DNA of 64,000 bases from positions 124,001 through 188,000 of the forward strand of contig NZ_FOOT01000006.1 in assembly GCF_900113285.1 (NCBI RefSeq), in the 5' to 3' direction. Below, one piece after another: positions 44,373 through 53,265 of this stretch (positions are counted from its first letter, which is position 1; the number at the start of each line of letters is the position of its first letter). The notes beneath the pieces are model-generated. The model made no database searches. It saw nothing but the letters and a program-made list of their open reading frames with translations, and had not been told where the DNA came from. The translations under genes and the position numbers were made by a program. Source of the DNA: Pontibacter chinhatensis (GTDB lineage Bacteria; Bacteroidota; Bacteroidia; Cytophagales; Hymenobacteraceae).

Positions 44373-45881
44373 ATGAAAGAAACCCAAAAAACGGCACCTA
44401 CCATTGCGGTTATATTCGGTGGTACAGGAGATCTGGCAAAACGCAAACTCATCCCCGCCTTCTACAACCTGTTTCTGGATGGCTGGCTGCCCGAGCAGTT
44501 CGCCGTGATTGGACTGGGACGCTCTGAGTCTACCGACAGCGAGTACCAGCAGCACCTACACGACGGCCTGGGCCTGTTCTCGCGCAGCGGGAAACCCAAT
44601 GACGCACAGTGGGAGTCTTTTCAGAAATCCATCTACTACCTCTCCGCCGAGATTAACGACCAAGCCTCTTACAAGCAGCTGGCCGATAAAATTGAAGGCA
44701 TTGAGGCCTTGTGGGGCACCCGCGCCAACCGGCTGTTTTACCTGTCGGTGTCGCCCCGTTTCATTGAGCCGATTACGGTGAACCTAGGCTTGGTGGGCAT
44801 TGCCAGCGACCCCGAGCACGACCGCATTGTGGTGGAGAAACCTTTCGGGCACGATCTGCAGTCGGCAAAGGAGCTGAACCAATTGCTAACCCGCACCTTC
44901 CAGGAGTCGCAGATCTACCGTATCGACCATTATTTGGGCAAGGAGACCGTGCAGAACATCCTGGCTTTCCGCTTTGCCAATGCCCTTTTTGAGCCGCTCT
45001 GGAACCGCAACTACATTGAGTACGTGCAGATAACCGTGGCCGAGGAAGTAGGCGTGGAAGACCGCGGGGGCTACTATGAAAGCGCCGGCGCCCTGCGCGA
45101 CATGATCCAGAACCACCTGTTGCAGCTGCTCTGCATGGTGGCCATGGAGCCTCCCATCTCGTTCGAGGCCGAGGAAATCCGAAACCGCAAGGTAGACGTG
45201 CTGCATGCCATCCGCCGCCTGTCGCGCGAGGAGGTGGGCAAGTATGCCGTGCGTGGACAGTATGGCCCCGGTTGGCTGAAGGGCGAGCAGGTGCCGGGCT
45301 ACCGCCAGGAGCCGGGCGTGGACCCGAACTCTAAGATTGAGACCTACGCCGCCATCAAGTTTTACCTCGATAACTGGCGCTGGCAGGGGGTGCCGTTCTA
45401 CCTGCGCACGGGCAAGCGCCTGCAGGAGAAATCGACTTCCATTACAGTGCAGTTCCGATCTGTGCCGCACCTTACCTTCCCCTCGGCCATGTCAGAGAAC
45501 ATCCTGCCCAACCGTCTGATCATCAACATACAGCCGCAGATGGACATCCGACTGCGCTTTATCGCCAAAAAACCGGGCCTGGACATGGCCCTGACACCGG
45601 CCGAGATGGTGTTCGACTTCAACGCTTACTCGAACCACTCGCAGTCGCCGGAGGCGTACGAAACGCTGCTGCTGGACGCCATGCAGGGCGATGCCACGCT
45701 GTTCATGCGTTCGGATCAGGTAGAGGTGGCTTGGGACGTGATCACGCCTATTCTGGAAACGTGGGAGTCGCGCCCTTCGCTGGAGTTTCCGAACTACCGC
45801 GCCGGCATGTGGGGCCCGGAGAACGCAGAGGCCCTTATCGCCCGCCAGGGCCATACCTGGACCGTATCCGTAACAGAGTAA
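44373..45881 (+). CDS. zwf: Glucose-6-phosphate 1-dehydrogenase
   Basis: A 502-residue enzyme making 6-phosphogluconolactone from glucose 6-phosphate. The NADP-binding motif [20 protein letters not shown] is at residues 14-33. [20 protein letters not shown] and the active-site signature [20 protein letters not shown] follow, then [20 protein letters not shown]. Length is normal. It lies 113 bases after gnd and 18 before the lactonase gene, so the three are probably one transcript. A gnd-first order is less usual than zwf-first. Confidence 0.97.
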   Translation: MKETQKTAPTIAVIFGGTGDLAKRKLIPAFYNLFLDGWLPEQFAVIGLGRSESTDSEYQQHLHDGLGLFSRSGKPNDAQWESFQKSIYYLSAEINDQASYKQLADKIEGIEALWGTRANRLFYLSVSPRFIEPITVNLGLVGIASDPEHDRIVVEKPFGHDLQSAKELNQLLTRTFQESQIYRIDHYLGKETVQNILAFRFANALFEPLWNRNYIEYVQITVAEEVGVEDRGGYYESAGALRDMIQNHLLQLLCMVAMEPPISFEAEEIRNRKVDVLHAIRRLSREEVGKYAVRGQYGPGWLKGEQVPGYRQEPGVDPNSKIETYAAIKFYLDNWRWQGVPFYLRTGKRLQEKSTSITVQFRSVPHLTFPSAMSENILPNRLIINIQPQMDIRLRFIAKKPGLDMALTPAEMVFDFNAYSNHSQSPEAYETLLLDAMQGDATLFMRSDQVEVAWDVITPILETWESRPSLEFPNYRAGMWGPENAEALIARQGHTWTVSVTE

Positions 45882-45899
45882 GAACTATTTTAGCAACGA

Positions 45900-46634
45900 A
45901 TGATGGTTACCATATTTAAAGATACCAGTTACCTGAGCCAAAAGGCCGCTGATTTGTTTGTAGAGGCGGCCCAGGAGGCAGTGCAGAAAAACGGCCGCTT
46001 TGTGGTGGCGTTGACCGGTGGCTCCTCGCCGAAGCAGCTGTACCAGTTACTGGCGCAGGCTCCCTACAGAGACCAGGTGCCGTGGCAGCAGACCTATATT
46101 TTCTGGGGCGACGAGCGCTGGGTGCCTTTAACTGACGAGCGCAGCAATGGCAAAATGGCCAAGGAACTTCTCCTGGATAAGGTGCCGGTGCCGCAGGAGC
46201 AGGTCTTCCCGATGTGGGCCGATATGGAGCCGGAGGCCTACTCACAAAAGTATGAGCAGATCCTCCGAGACCTTTTTAAAGACCAGGAACCGGCGTTTGA
46301 CCTTATCCTTTTAGGCATGGGCGATGACGGTCACACGGCCTCTTTGTTCCCGCACACCGAGGTGCTGCAGGAGCAGGAGAAATGGGTGGATGCTTATTAC
46401 CTGAAGCCTCAATCCATGCACCGCATCACGCTCACAGCCCCGCTCATAAACCAAGCCAACCGCATCCTGTTCATGACCTTTGGCGAGAACAAAGCCAAGG
46501 CGCTGTACGAGGTGCTGGAAGGAGAACGTAACCCACAGGAGTACCCCTCGCAGCTTATCCAGCCCAAGCAAGGCGGAGAAATCTACTGGTACGTGGACGA
46601 TAAAGCAGCTTCGAAGCTGGAAAAGTATAAATAA
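45900..46634 (+). CDS. pgl: 6-phosphogluconolactonase (SOL/DevB type)
   Basis: A 244-residue enzyme hydrolysing 6-phosphogluconolactone, the middle step between zwf and gnd. DevB-type motifs are VALTGGSSPKQLYQLLA, YIFWGDERWVPLTDERSNGK, LILLGMGDDGHTASLFPHT and RITLTAPLINQANRILFMTF. Two adjacent ATG codons (45900 and 45903) are possible starts. A terminator lies about 85 bases after the stop, closing the gnd-zwf-pgl unit. Confidence 0.95.
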   Translation: MMVTIFKDTSYLSQKAADLFVEAAQEAVQKNGRFVVALTGGSSPKQLYQLLAQAPYRDQVPWQQTYIFWGDERWVPLTDERSNGKMAKELLLDKVPVPQEQVFPMWADMEPEAYSQKYEQILRDLFKDQEPAFDLILLGMGDDGHTASLFPHTEVLQEQEKWVDAYYLKPQSMHRITLTAPLINQANRILFMTFGENKAKALYEVLEGERNPQEYPSQLIQPKQGGEIYWYVDDKAASKLEKYK

Positions 46635-46719
46635 GAATTGGGATTGAAGGTGCTTAAAGTATAGAAGCTGATTTCTTGTTTAGGGTACCAGTTTATACTT
46701 TTCGCTCATTGTCATTTAT

Positions 46720-46757
46720 AACAGCCTCTCTGCTTATGCGGGTAGGCTGTTGTTTTT
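46720..46757 (+). terminator. Terminator of the gnd-zwf-pgl unit
   Basis: AACAGCCT pairs with AGGCTGTT, followed by GTTTTTATA. Confidence 0.75.
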
Positions 46758-46802
46758 ATACTTTATACTTACATCAAGTAAAGTATGAGAGTATAATCAA
46801 TT

Positions 46803-47500
46803 CGTTTTGCATTTGAACAGCCCTCGCTCGCCTCCGGCGAGTGTGCGCTTTCTCGCGGCCTCCGGCCGCTGCGGTCTATACTTAGGTTTCTAAGTTGCTA
46901 TGAAGCTACCTCTTCTTAGCTCGCCCCACTCCTGCCCTCTCCTAAAAACAGGAGTATAAGCTTTTGCAACCCCGGGTCCAACCACCCCTGCCCCTCCTTA
47001 TCCAAGGAGGGGAACCTGTGATTGATTTGGCTGAAGTATAGGCTTAGTAGCTGGTGTTTTTCAGTAGAAGTATAAACCCACCCCTAACCCCTCCGAGGAG
47101 GGGAATTATACTTACTCCTCTCTGTCATCTCGAGCAGCGCGAGAGTTCTAGCTGGAATTCTATCCAGATCTCTCATTTCATTCGAGATGACAGTAATAGC
47201 AGCAGTTATCGAACTTGTTCCCAGTTTTTCTGGGAGGCGCCTATGCGAGTTTTTCCGGTGCCCGTCAAGGGCATTGCGACGTAGGAGCAAAGGAAAAGCT
47301 CCCAGCGCCGAGCGGGAAAACGAGGCCTCCCGGCCTTGAGGGAGCCAAAGCCAGAGTTGAAACGAGGCGCTTGTGGGAACTAGAGGATAAGCGGCAGCTA
47401 GTAAGGATTGCTTGTATCCAGTGGAAGGAAGCAGCAGCTATGGAAGTATAACTCAAAGTATAAGAAGGCACAAGCAGACGCTTGCGTTAGCAAAGTATAA
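46803..47500 (+). repeat. Composite intergenic repeat block D
   Basis: Contents in order: two GC-rich hairpins with a shared CCTCCGG centre, CTCGCCTCCGGCGAG and GCGGCCTCCGGCCGC (46824-46873); CCCTCTCCTAAAAACAGGAG (46933-46953); GTCCAACCACCCC with CCTCCTT/AAGGAGG (46974-47019); CCCCTCCGAGGAGGGG (47089-47104); CTGTCATCTCGA/TCGAGATGACAG (47122-47193); large hairpin module (47205-47365) with CCCAGTTTTTCTGGG, outer stem GAGTTTTTCC/GGAAAAGCTC and inner stem TGCCC/GGGCA; AGCAAGGAT-like module (47383-47450); CACAAGC/GCTTGCG (47464-47490). The flanking genes are in tandem. No gene seen in 46635-47563. Confidence 0.85.
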
Positions 47501-47563
47501 ATCCCTATATTCAACCACCGTATTGAATCACCGTTTAACACCTTGAAACTAAAACCTATACCT

Positions 47564-48370
47564 ATGAGCTTTATCCTTACCAACACCTTACACCTCGCCA
47601 TTTCCTTACTGAGCGTCTGCGCTCCGCAGGCAGCGGCGCAGCCCGATAGTATACTGGTACAAATTGGGCAAAAAACACAGCTGCAGGAGCAACTGAAAGG
47701 CGCATGGCAGCTAGGCTCCGGCACCACGCAATTCGCCTCCCTGCCCAAAGGAGCAACGGCTATCGCCATGATGGAAGACGGCTATTTTACCGTGGCTTAT
47801 TTTGATGAGGCAGGCAAGAAATTCATCGGCACTTACGGCGGCACTTACACGCTGCAGAATGGCAAACTTACCCAGAACCTGGAGTATAACACCCTCGACA
47901 CGGCAGCGGTTGGCACTACCCATACATTAAGTTATACTTTGAAAAACGGGCAACTGCAGCTGAAAGGCAACAAAGTGCAGGAAACCTGGGCCAAGGCCGA
48001 TAAAATTTCGAACTCCCCACTGGAAGGCACCTGGCGCATTACCGGCCGCGCTGAAGAGGGGGGCAAAGTCAACCCGATACATACCACCGGCACCAGGAAA
48101 ACGCTGAAGATCCTGTCCGGCAACCGCTTCCAGTGGATTGCCTTCGATAGCGGCAATAAGTCTTTCTCTGGCACCGGCGGCGGCACCTATACCGCAGAGA
48201 ACGGCACCTACACCGAGTACATCGAGTTCTTTTCCCGCGACTCCAGCCGGGTGGGCGCCAGCCTCAGCTTTAATTTTGAGGTGAAGGACGGCAAGTGGCA
48301 CCACAGCGGCACCAGCAGCACCGGCAAGCCCATCAACGAAGTATGGGAGCGCATCTCTACCTTAAAGTAG
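47564..48370 (+). CDS. Secreted protein with two lipocalin-like repeats
   Basis: A 268-residue exported protein from the ATG at 47564; a TTG start seven codons earlier is possible. The signal peptide ends at AAAQ. Two related beta-rich halves follow. The first (about 45-140) has LKGAWQLGSGTTQFASLP, GTYGGTYTLQNGKLTQNLEY and a closing VQETWAKAD. The second (about 150-265) has LEGTWRITGRAEEGGKVN, GTGGGTYTAENGTYTEYIEF and VWERIST. The alternation of GTW, GGTYT and ENG resembles lipocalin-like domains of secreted Bacteroidota proteins. An internal duplication is evident. Ligand unknown. Confidence 0.75.
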   Translation: MSFILTNTLHLAISLLSVCAPQAAAQPDSILVQIGQKTQLQEQLKGAWQLGSGTTQFASLPKGATAIAMMEDGYFTVAYFDEAGKKFIGTYGGTYTLQNGKLTQNLEYNTLDTAAVGTTHTLSYTLKNGQLQLKGNKVQETWAKADKISNSPLEGTWRITGRAEEGGKVNPIHTTGTRKTLKILSGNRFQWIAFDSGNKSFSGTGGGTYTAENGTYTEYIEFFSRDSSRVGASLSFNFEVKDGKWHHSGTSSTGKPINEVWERISTLK

Positions 48371-48535
48371 CCCTGTTACATCACCCCTTAGGGCATCAGG
48401 AGGAGGTGAGAAAAAAATAAAATCACAGTTTTTTGGCGCCTGGTATAACTTTATAATTTTTTTATCCTACCTTGTAGAAAATAATGAACAAATACTGCTT
48501 ACTTATTGTAGTAAGGGTATAATAATCAAATCATC

Positions 48536-48727
48536 ATGAATCAAGGAACAGTAAAATTCTTTAACGCCGAGAAAGGATTCGGCTTTATTAAAGAGACAAA
48601 TTCAGGTCAGGAGTACTTCGTACACGTTACAGGTTTGATCGACGAGATCAGAGAAAATGACGAAGTTACTTTCGAACTAAAAGAAGGAAGAAAAGGGCTG
48701 AACGCCGTTAATGTTAAGCGCGTTTAG
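48536..48727 (+). CDS. Cold-shock domain protein, CspA family
   Basis: A 63-residue OB-fold single-stranded nucleic-acid-binding protein. RNP1 is KGFGFIKE and RNP2 is QEYFVHVTGL. MNQGTVKFFNAEKGFGFI is the standard start, and the domain fills the protein. A 165-base untranslated leader rich in A and T precedes it, with TACCTTG.AG near 48470, one change from the -7 consensus. Long leaders control csp translation in other bacteria; whether this one does is unknown. A strong terminator follows. Confidence 0.95.
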   Translation: MNQGTVKFFNAEKGFGFIKETNSGQEYFVHVTGLIDEIRENDEVTFELKEGRKGLNAVNVKRV

Positions 48728-48749
48728 TTTTAACATACAGATCATCCTG

Positions 48750-48781
48750 AAAAAGCCCTGCAGTAGTGCAGGGCTTTTTTT
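48750..48781 (+). terminator. Terminator of the cold-shock gene
   Basis: AAAAGCCCTGCA pairs with TGCAGGGCTTTT around GTAG, followed by T residues. Confidence 0.9.
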
Positions 48782-48919
48782 ATGCCCCTTCCCTCCCGTG
48801 GTTTCAGCCGCACTTTGTGCTTGGTTTCAACATATATAGCACGATAAGCGTATTACCAACACAACCTTTCTCCTGCCTGCAGAGGCAGTCTTTAACTATG
48901 AAAAAAACAACCAATCAAG

Positions 48920-49123
48920 ATGGCTGAAATCAATATAGAACGCAAAAAGAAACCGATGTGGCCCTGGCTGCTCTTACTCTTAGTAATTATAGCACTTATT
49001 GCCTGGGCGCTGTATGAAATGACCAATGAACCCGATGAGACGGAGTATGAGGAGGTACCTGCCACCGGCATGGTTTCTCCGCATACTGCCCCGCTAATGA
49101 CAACTACAACTTACAACGTATAA
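48920..49123 (+). CDS. Small single-pass membrane protein, 67 residues
   Basis: The basic N-terminus NIERKKKPM is followed by one helix, WPWLLLLLVIIALIAWALY (residues 14-32), and an acidic, Thr-rich tail (NEPDETEYEEVP). The layout predicts N-terminus inside and tail in the periplasm. The stop is only four bases before the ATG of the PRC-barrel gene, so translation is probably coupled. Function unknown, presumably linked to the PRC-barrel protein. Confidence 0.75.
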   Translation: MAEINIERKKKPMWPWLLLLLVIIALIAWALYEMTNEPDETEYEEVPATGMVSPHTAPLMTTTTYNV

Positions 49124-49127
49124 AACT

Positions 49128-49865
49128 ATGAACGACGAATTTAAGAACGAACGTCTGGTGCCGCTGAGCGCCATGAAAGATTATAAAATTGCCAAGGATA
49201 ACCCTGATGTGCTGGGATGGCGCGTGATTGGGGCCGACGGCGAAAGCCTGGGCATGGTGCGGGATTTGATTGTTGACCCCCATGCCATGAAGGCCCGTTA
49301 CCTCTCTGTGGTGGCCGACCGCCGATTCTTTAACACCGGCGACGACCAGCACCTGCTGGTGCCCATCGGGGTGGCCGCTCTCGACAAAAAAGGAAAGCGT
49401 GTCTTTGTATCGGCTGTAGATTCCAACACGGTGGGCAGCTACCCGGTTTATACCGGCGGACCCATCTCGGAAGACTACGAGTACCGCGTGCGCGACACCT
49501 TGGCCAGAGCACAGCGCGACACGATTGGCACCCAGCAGGAGCATCGTGCTGAGTTTGATGAGGCACTACGCGAGCAGCGAACACAGCCGTCTACTATTTC
49601 GGACGACTTCTACAACGACGCTTCTTTCGACGAGAACCGCTTCTATGCCTCAGACCAGGAAGTATACCGCGAGAAAATCTACTCTACCCGCGATTACGAT
49701 AAAGAGGACCGCACAGTAACGGAAGACATCCACACCGATGAGAGAAGGCCAACATCAGTAGAGGATTCCATTGCGACCATTGAGCGCCTGGAGCACCTAC
49801 GCGAGCGCGGCTCTATTACCGAAGAGGAGTTTATACTTCTGAAAAAGCGCGCCCTGAACCTGTAG
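49128..49865 (+). CDS. PRC-barrel protein with C-terminal SHOCT-like motif
   Basis: A 245-residue soluble protein. Residues 18-110 are a PRC-barrel (DNPDVLGWRVIGADGESLGM, then RDLIVDPHAMKARYLSVVAD). Residues 130-215 are charged and probably disordered. The final 30 residues, IATIERLEHLRERGSITEEE with FILLKKRAL, match the SHOCT oligomerisation motif. In Bacteroidota such proteins are often stress-associated, but their function is not established. It is coupled to the single-pass membrane protein gene upstream and ended by a terminator. Confidence 0.88.
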   Translation: MNDEFKNERLVPLSAMKDYKIAKDNPDVLGWRVIGADGESLGMVRDLIVDPHAMKARYLSVVADRRFFNTGDDQHLLVPIGVAALDKKGKRVFVSAVDSNTVGSYPVYTGGPISEDYEYRVRDTLARAQRDTIGTQQEHRAEFDEALREQRTQPSTISDDFYNDASFDENRFYASDQEVYREKIYSTRDYDKEDRTVTEDIHTDERRPTSVEDSIATIERLEHLRERGSITEEEFILLKKRALNL

Positions 49866-49884
49866 CTATACGCAAAATCATTGG

Positions 49885-49922
49885 AGAAGCCACATTGCCT
49901 AAAGCTTTGTGGCTTCTTTTTT
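49885..49922 (+). terminator. Terminator of the PRC-barrel gene
   Basis: AGAAGCCACA pairs with TGTGGCTTCT, followed by a T run. Confidence 0.85.
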
Positions 49923-49924
49923 AT

Positions 49925-50357
49925 ACTTCCATTGCTGCTGCTTCCTTCAACTCGAACTAAGCTATCCTTACTAGCTGCCGTTCCTCCTCCAGACTAACAT
50001 ACCTAATGTTTCATTTCTGTCTTTGGTACCCTCCTAGGCCGGGAGGCCTCGTTTTCCCGCTCGGCGCTAGGAGCTTTTCCTGCCCTCGTACCTCGGGCTG
50101 CCTCGCTATCGCTCGTCACCGGAAAAACTCGCATAGGCGCCTCACAGAAAAACTGGGAATCAATTCGATAGCATCAGCTTTTACTATGCAACAAGTATAG
50201 ACTGTCCCCTTGAGGACAAGCGAGAACGGGAGTTCGATGCTTGCGAGCATTGCTCAATAGGGGTGTTTATACTATGACTATGAAGCTTATACTTCAGCCC
50301 AAGTAATTACAAGCTCCCCTCCTTGGATAAGGAGGGGCCAGGGGTGGTTGGACCCGG
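49925..50357 (-). repeat. Composite intergenic repeat block E (inverted)
   Basis: Read on the minus strand the order is the usual one: GTCCAACCACCCC with CCTCCTT/AAGGAGG (50357-50311), a GTCCCCTTGAGG element interrupted by 42 unrelated bases (50270-50201), the large hairpin module (50175-50005) with outer stem GAGTTTTTCC/GGAAAAGCTC and a longer variant inner loop, and the AGCTTAGTTC/GAAGGAAGC module (49990-49925). The TCTCGA inverted repeat is missing. It lies between convergent genes. Confidence 0.85.
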
Positions 50358-50457
50358 TACTGCAAAGTAAAGTATAAACCAAGGCAACCAGAGGACGTGA
50401 GAAAGCACAGGCCCTTCATAACTTAATCTATACTTCACCCGCTATTCTTCACCCGCC

Positions 50458-52893
50458 TTACGCATAAAAATACCCGGCCTGATCGTCGCCCGGCTGTAGC
50501 TTCTGCTCTGCCTGCAACATATTCTCCAGCCCCTTAAAGAAAGCATCGGGATTAAAGGAGATACTGTCGATGCCGTGCTCTACCAGAAATGCGGCGTATT
50601 GCGGGTAATCGCTGGGGGCCTGGCCGCAGAGGCCGACCTTGGTGCCGGTTTGCTTCGCTTTCTGCAGCGTTATTACAATCAGTTGCTGCACAGCCGCATC
50701 AAACGGAGAAAAGATGTCGCTCAGCAGACCGGAATCACGGTCTGCACCGAGGGTGAGCTGCGTGAGATCGTTGGAGCCGATGGAGAAGCCGTCGAAAATC
50801 TCGGCAAATTCTTCTGCCAGTAACGCGTTGCTCGGTATCTCCACCATCACATAAATCTCCAGTCCATCACTGCCACGCTTCAGGCCATACTTTTCCATTA
50901 GCGCTATCACCTGCCGGCCCTCCTCCACGGTTCTGCAGAACGGAATCATGAGCTTCACATTCGTCAGCCCCATGTCGTGGCGAACCTTCCGCATGGCCCG
51001 GCATTCCAGTTCGAAACCCTCCTGGTACAGCGGATGGTAATAGCGCGAGGCGCCCCTGAGGCCAATCATCGGGTTAGATTCATCGGGCTCAAACTGTTTG
51101 CCTCCCAGCAGGTTGGCATATTCATTCGATTTAAAATCGCTCATCCGCACAATCACATCCTTCGGGTAGAAAGCGCCTGCAATCACGGCGGTCGCCTCGG
51201 CCAGTTTGTCTACAAAGTAATCTTCCTTGTTCGGGTAATGATGCGTGAGCTGTTCAATCTTTTCGCGCACCTGCTGGTCCTCCACCTTATCAAAGTGCTT
51301 CAGCGCCATGGGATGTATCTGGATGGAGTTGTTGATAATGAACTCCATGCGCATCAGGCCCACGCCATCGTTTGGCAGGAACGAGTACTTAAAGGCCTGC
51401 TCCGGATCGCCAAGTATAAGCATGGCTTTGGTGCGCGGCCTGCCAAGCTTGCTCATGTCGGTCTGCTTCTCCTCCCACGCCAGCCTGCCTTCATACACAT
51501 AGCCCGTTTCGCCACCCGCCGTGGATACAGTCACCTCCTGCCCGTCCTGTATGGTTTGGGTGGCGTTGTTGGTGCCGAGCACAGCCACGGCGCCCACCTC
51601 CCGGGCCACAATGGCAGCATGGCTGGTGCGCCCGCCCTGCTCAGTCACGATGGCGCTGGCTTTCTTCAGGATTGGGTCCCAGTCGGGGTCAGTTTTGCGG
51701 GTGACCAGCACCTCGCCTTCCTGCAGTTTATTTATCTCATCTGGAGAATGCAGAATACGGGCAATACCCGACACAATCCGGTTGCTGAGCCCGATACCCG
51801 AGCAAAGCATCTTGCCCTTCTCCTTTAAAGTATACTCGGTGAACACGGCTTCCTTTTTGCGCTGACTCTGCACCGTTTCGGGCCTGGCCTGCACGATGAA
51901 CAAGTCGTCTGACTCGCCGTCTTTGGCCCACTCGATGTCCATGGGCTGCTTGTAATGCTCCTCGATGCGCTTGCCCCATCTGGCCAGCTGCACCACCTCC
52001 GCATCCTGCAGCACATACTGCTCCTGTTTTTCAGGGGGCGTGTCCAGGTTGAGGATGGCGTCGGTGGGGTTTTGCAGCTCCCCCTCCTGCTGTTCGGCAT
52101 ACACCATGGTCCTGGCCTTACTGCCCAGCTTGCGCGAGATGATCGGTTGCTTAACCTTTTCCAGCATCGGCTTGAAAACCACAAACTCATCGGTGTTCAC
52201 GGCGCCCTGCACCACGTTTTCGCCCAGGCCCCAGGAGCCGGAAATAACGATAGCGTTCTCGAAACCAGTGTCCGGATCCAGCGTGAACATAACTCCTGAG
52301 CAGGCCAAATCGGCGCGCACCATCACCTGCACCCCCACCGACAGAGCCACTTGCATGTGCTCAAACCCATTGTCTACCCTATACTTAATGGCGCGGTCGG
52401 TGAACAATGAGGCGTAGCTGTAGTGGCAGGCCTTCAGAAGGTTATTCAGGCCGCTGACGTTGAGGTAAGTCTCCAGCTGGCCTGCAAAACTGGCGGTGGG
52501 CAGGTCTTCGGCGGTGGCGCTGCTGCGCACGGCAAGCGAAATGGCGTCTCCATAGGATGAAGTCAGGTACGCATACCCGCGCTCCACTTCCTGCCGTATC
52601 TCCTCTGGGAATCCTGAACCAAGTATAAGCTCCCGGCACTTTCTGCCAATTTCAGCCAGGTTCGAGAATTTTTCCGTGTCCAGTTTTCCCAGCACTTCCT
52701 CCAGTTGCTCGCGCAGGTTGTTGTGGTCGAGGAAGTACCAGTAGGCCTCCGCTGTGGTGGCATAGCCGTCGGGTACCCGTATTCCTTCCGGATTCAGCTG
52801 GTTATACATTTCGCCGAGCGAGGCATTCTTTCCCCCCACCCTTTCCAGGTCCTGATAACTGATTTCGTTGAACAGCTTGATTAATGGCTCCAT
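50458..52893 (-). CDS. ppsA: Phosphoenolpyruvate synthase (pyruvate, water dikinase)
   Basis: An 811-residue enzyme that makes PEP from pyruvate and ATP in gluconeogenesis. The N-terminal ATP-grasp domain shows VGGKNASLGEMYNQL, AVRSSATAEDLPTASFAGQ and SGVMFTLDPDTGFENAIVIS. The central swivelling His is in TEQGGRTSHAAIVAREVGAV. The C-terminal PEP-binding barrel has GLMRMEFIINNSIQIHPMAL, GSNDLTQLTLGADRDSGLLS and the catalytic Cys in VGLCGQAPSDYPQYAAFLVE. Full length. The start MEPLIKLFNEI at 52893 fits the family; the 20 residues upstream are Cys-rich and unlike it. Single gene. Confidence 0.96.
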   Translation of the reverse strand: MEPLIKLFNEISYQDLERVGGKNASLGEMYNQLNPEGIRVPDGYATTAEAYWYFLDHNNLREQLEEVLGKLDTEKFSNLAEIGRKCRELILGSGFPEEIRQEVERGYAYLTSSYGDAISLAVRSSATAEDLPTASFAGQLETYLNVSGLNNLLKACHYSYASLFTDRAIKYRVDNGFEHMQVALSVGVQVMVRADLACSGVMFTLDPDTGFENAIVISGSWGLGENVVQGAVNTDEFVVFKPMLEKVKQPIISRKLGSKARTMVYAEQQEGELQNPTDAILNLDTPPEKQEQYVLQDAEVVQLARWGKRIEEHYKQPMDIEWAKDGESDDLFIVQARPETVQSQRKKEAVFTEYTLKEKGKMLCSGIGLSNRIVSGIARILHSPDEINKLQEGEVLVTRKTDPDWDPILKKASAIVTEQGGRTSHAAIVAREVGAVAVLGTNNATQTIQDGQEVTVSTAGGETGYVYEGRLAWEEKQTDMSKLGRPRTKAMLILGDPEQAFKYSFLPNDGVGLMRMEFIINNSIQIHPMALKHFDKVEDQQVREKIEQLTHHYPNKEDYFVDKLAEATAVIAGAFYPKDVIVRMSDFKSNEYANLLGGKQFEPDESNPMIGLRGASRYYHPLYQEGFELECRAMRKVRHDMGLTNVKLMIPFCRTVEEGRQVIALMEKYGLKRGSDGLEIYVMVEIPSNALLAEEFAEIFDGFSIGSNDLTQLTLGADRDSGLLSDIFSPFDAAVQQLIVITLQKAKQTGTKVGLCGQAPSDYPQYAAFLVEHGIDSISFNPDAFFKGLENMLQAEQKLQPGDDQAGYFYA

Positions 52894-53159
52894 GGGCTTA
52901 GTTTTTGCGCAATTGCAGCATAACACACTGAAGTTCTTACACTTATTCTTCAACGTTTATACTTTTATCGAGTTTAATAGTGCATGCGCGAATCATGGAA
53001 AGCTGATGAAGATCATCTGACTGCCTGCCATCCTTGTATTGGTGCGCTTTGACCTTAGTTCATGGGGTGGATGTGCAGAGCTATATTTTGCACGGGAAGT
53101 ATGACTGCAGTTGCGACTCTAACTGAAAGTATAAAGTATAAAAATGCCGTGCGTTCCTG

Positions 53160-53177
53160 TGTGACAAACATCACTGA
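53160..53177. promoter_or_regulatory. Candidate Crp/Fnr-family operator 1
   Basis: TGTGACAAACATCACTGA, a near-palindrome (GTGAC/ATCAC), centred 32 bases before the centre of the TACCTTTG box at 53197. The sequence and spacing match 55618-55635. The Crp/Fnr-family gene between the two sites is the obvious candidate regulator. Confidence 0.7.
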
Positions 53178-53196
53178 AGCAGGTATTTTAAGGCGG

Positions 53197-53204
53197 TACC
53201 TTTG
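53197..53204 (+). promoter_or_regulatory. -7 box TACCTTTG of the MBL-rhodanese gene
   Basis: An exact TAnnTTTG match about 60 bases before the ATG at 53266. The leader contains two AGTATA copies. Confidence 0.7.
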
Positions 53205-53265
53205 TACTAAAACCAACACGGAAAGTATAAGACAGAACGAAGTATAGAACTTAACCAACCATACC

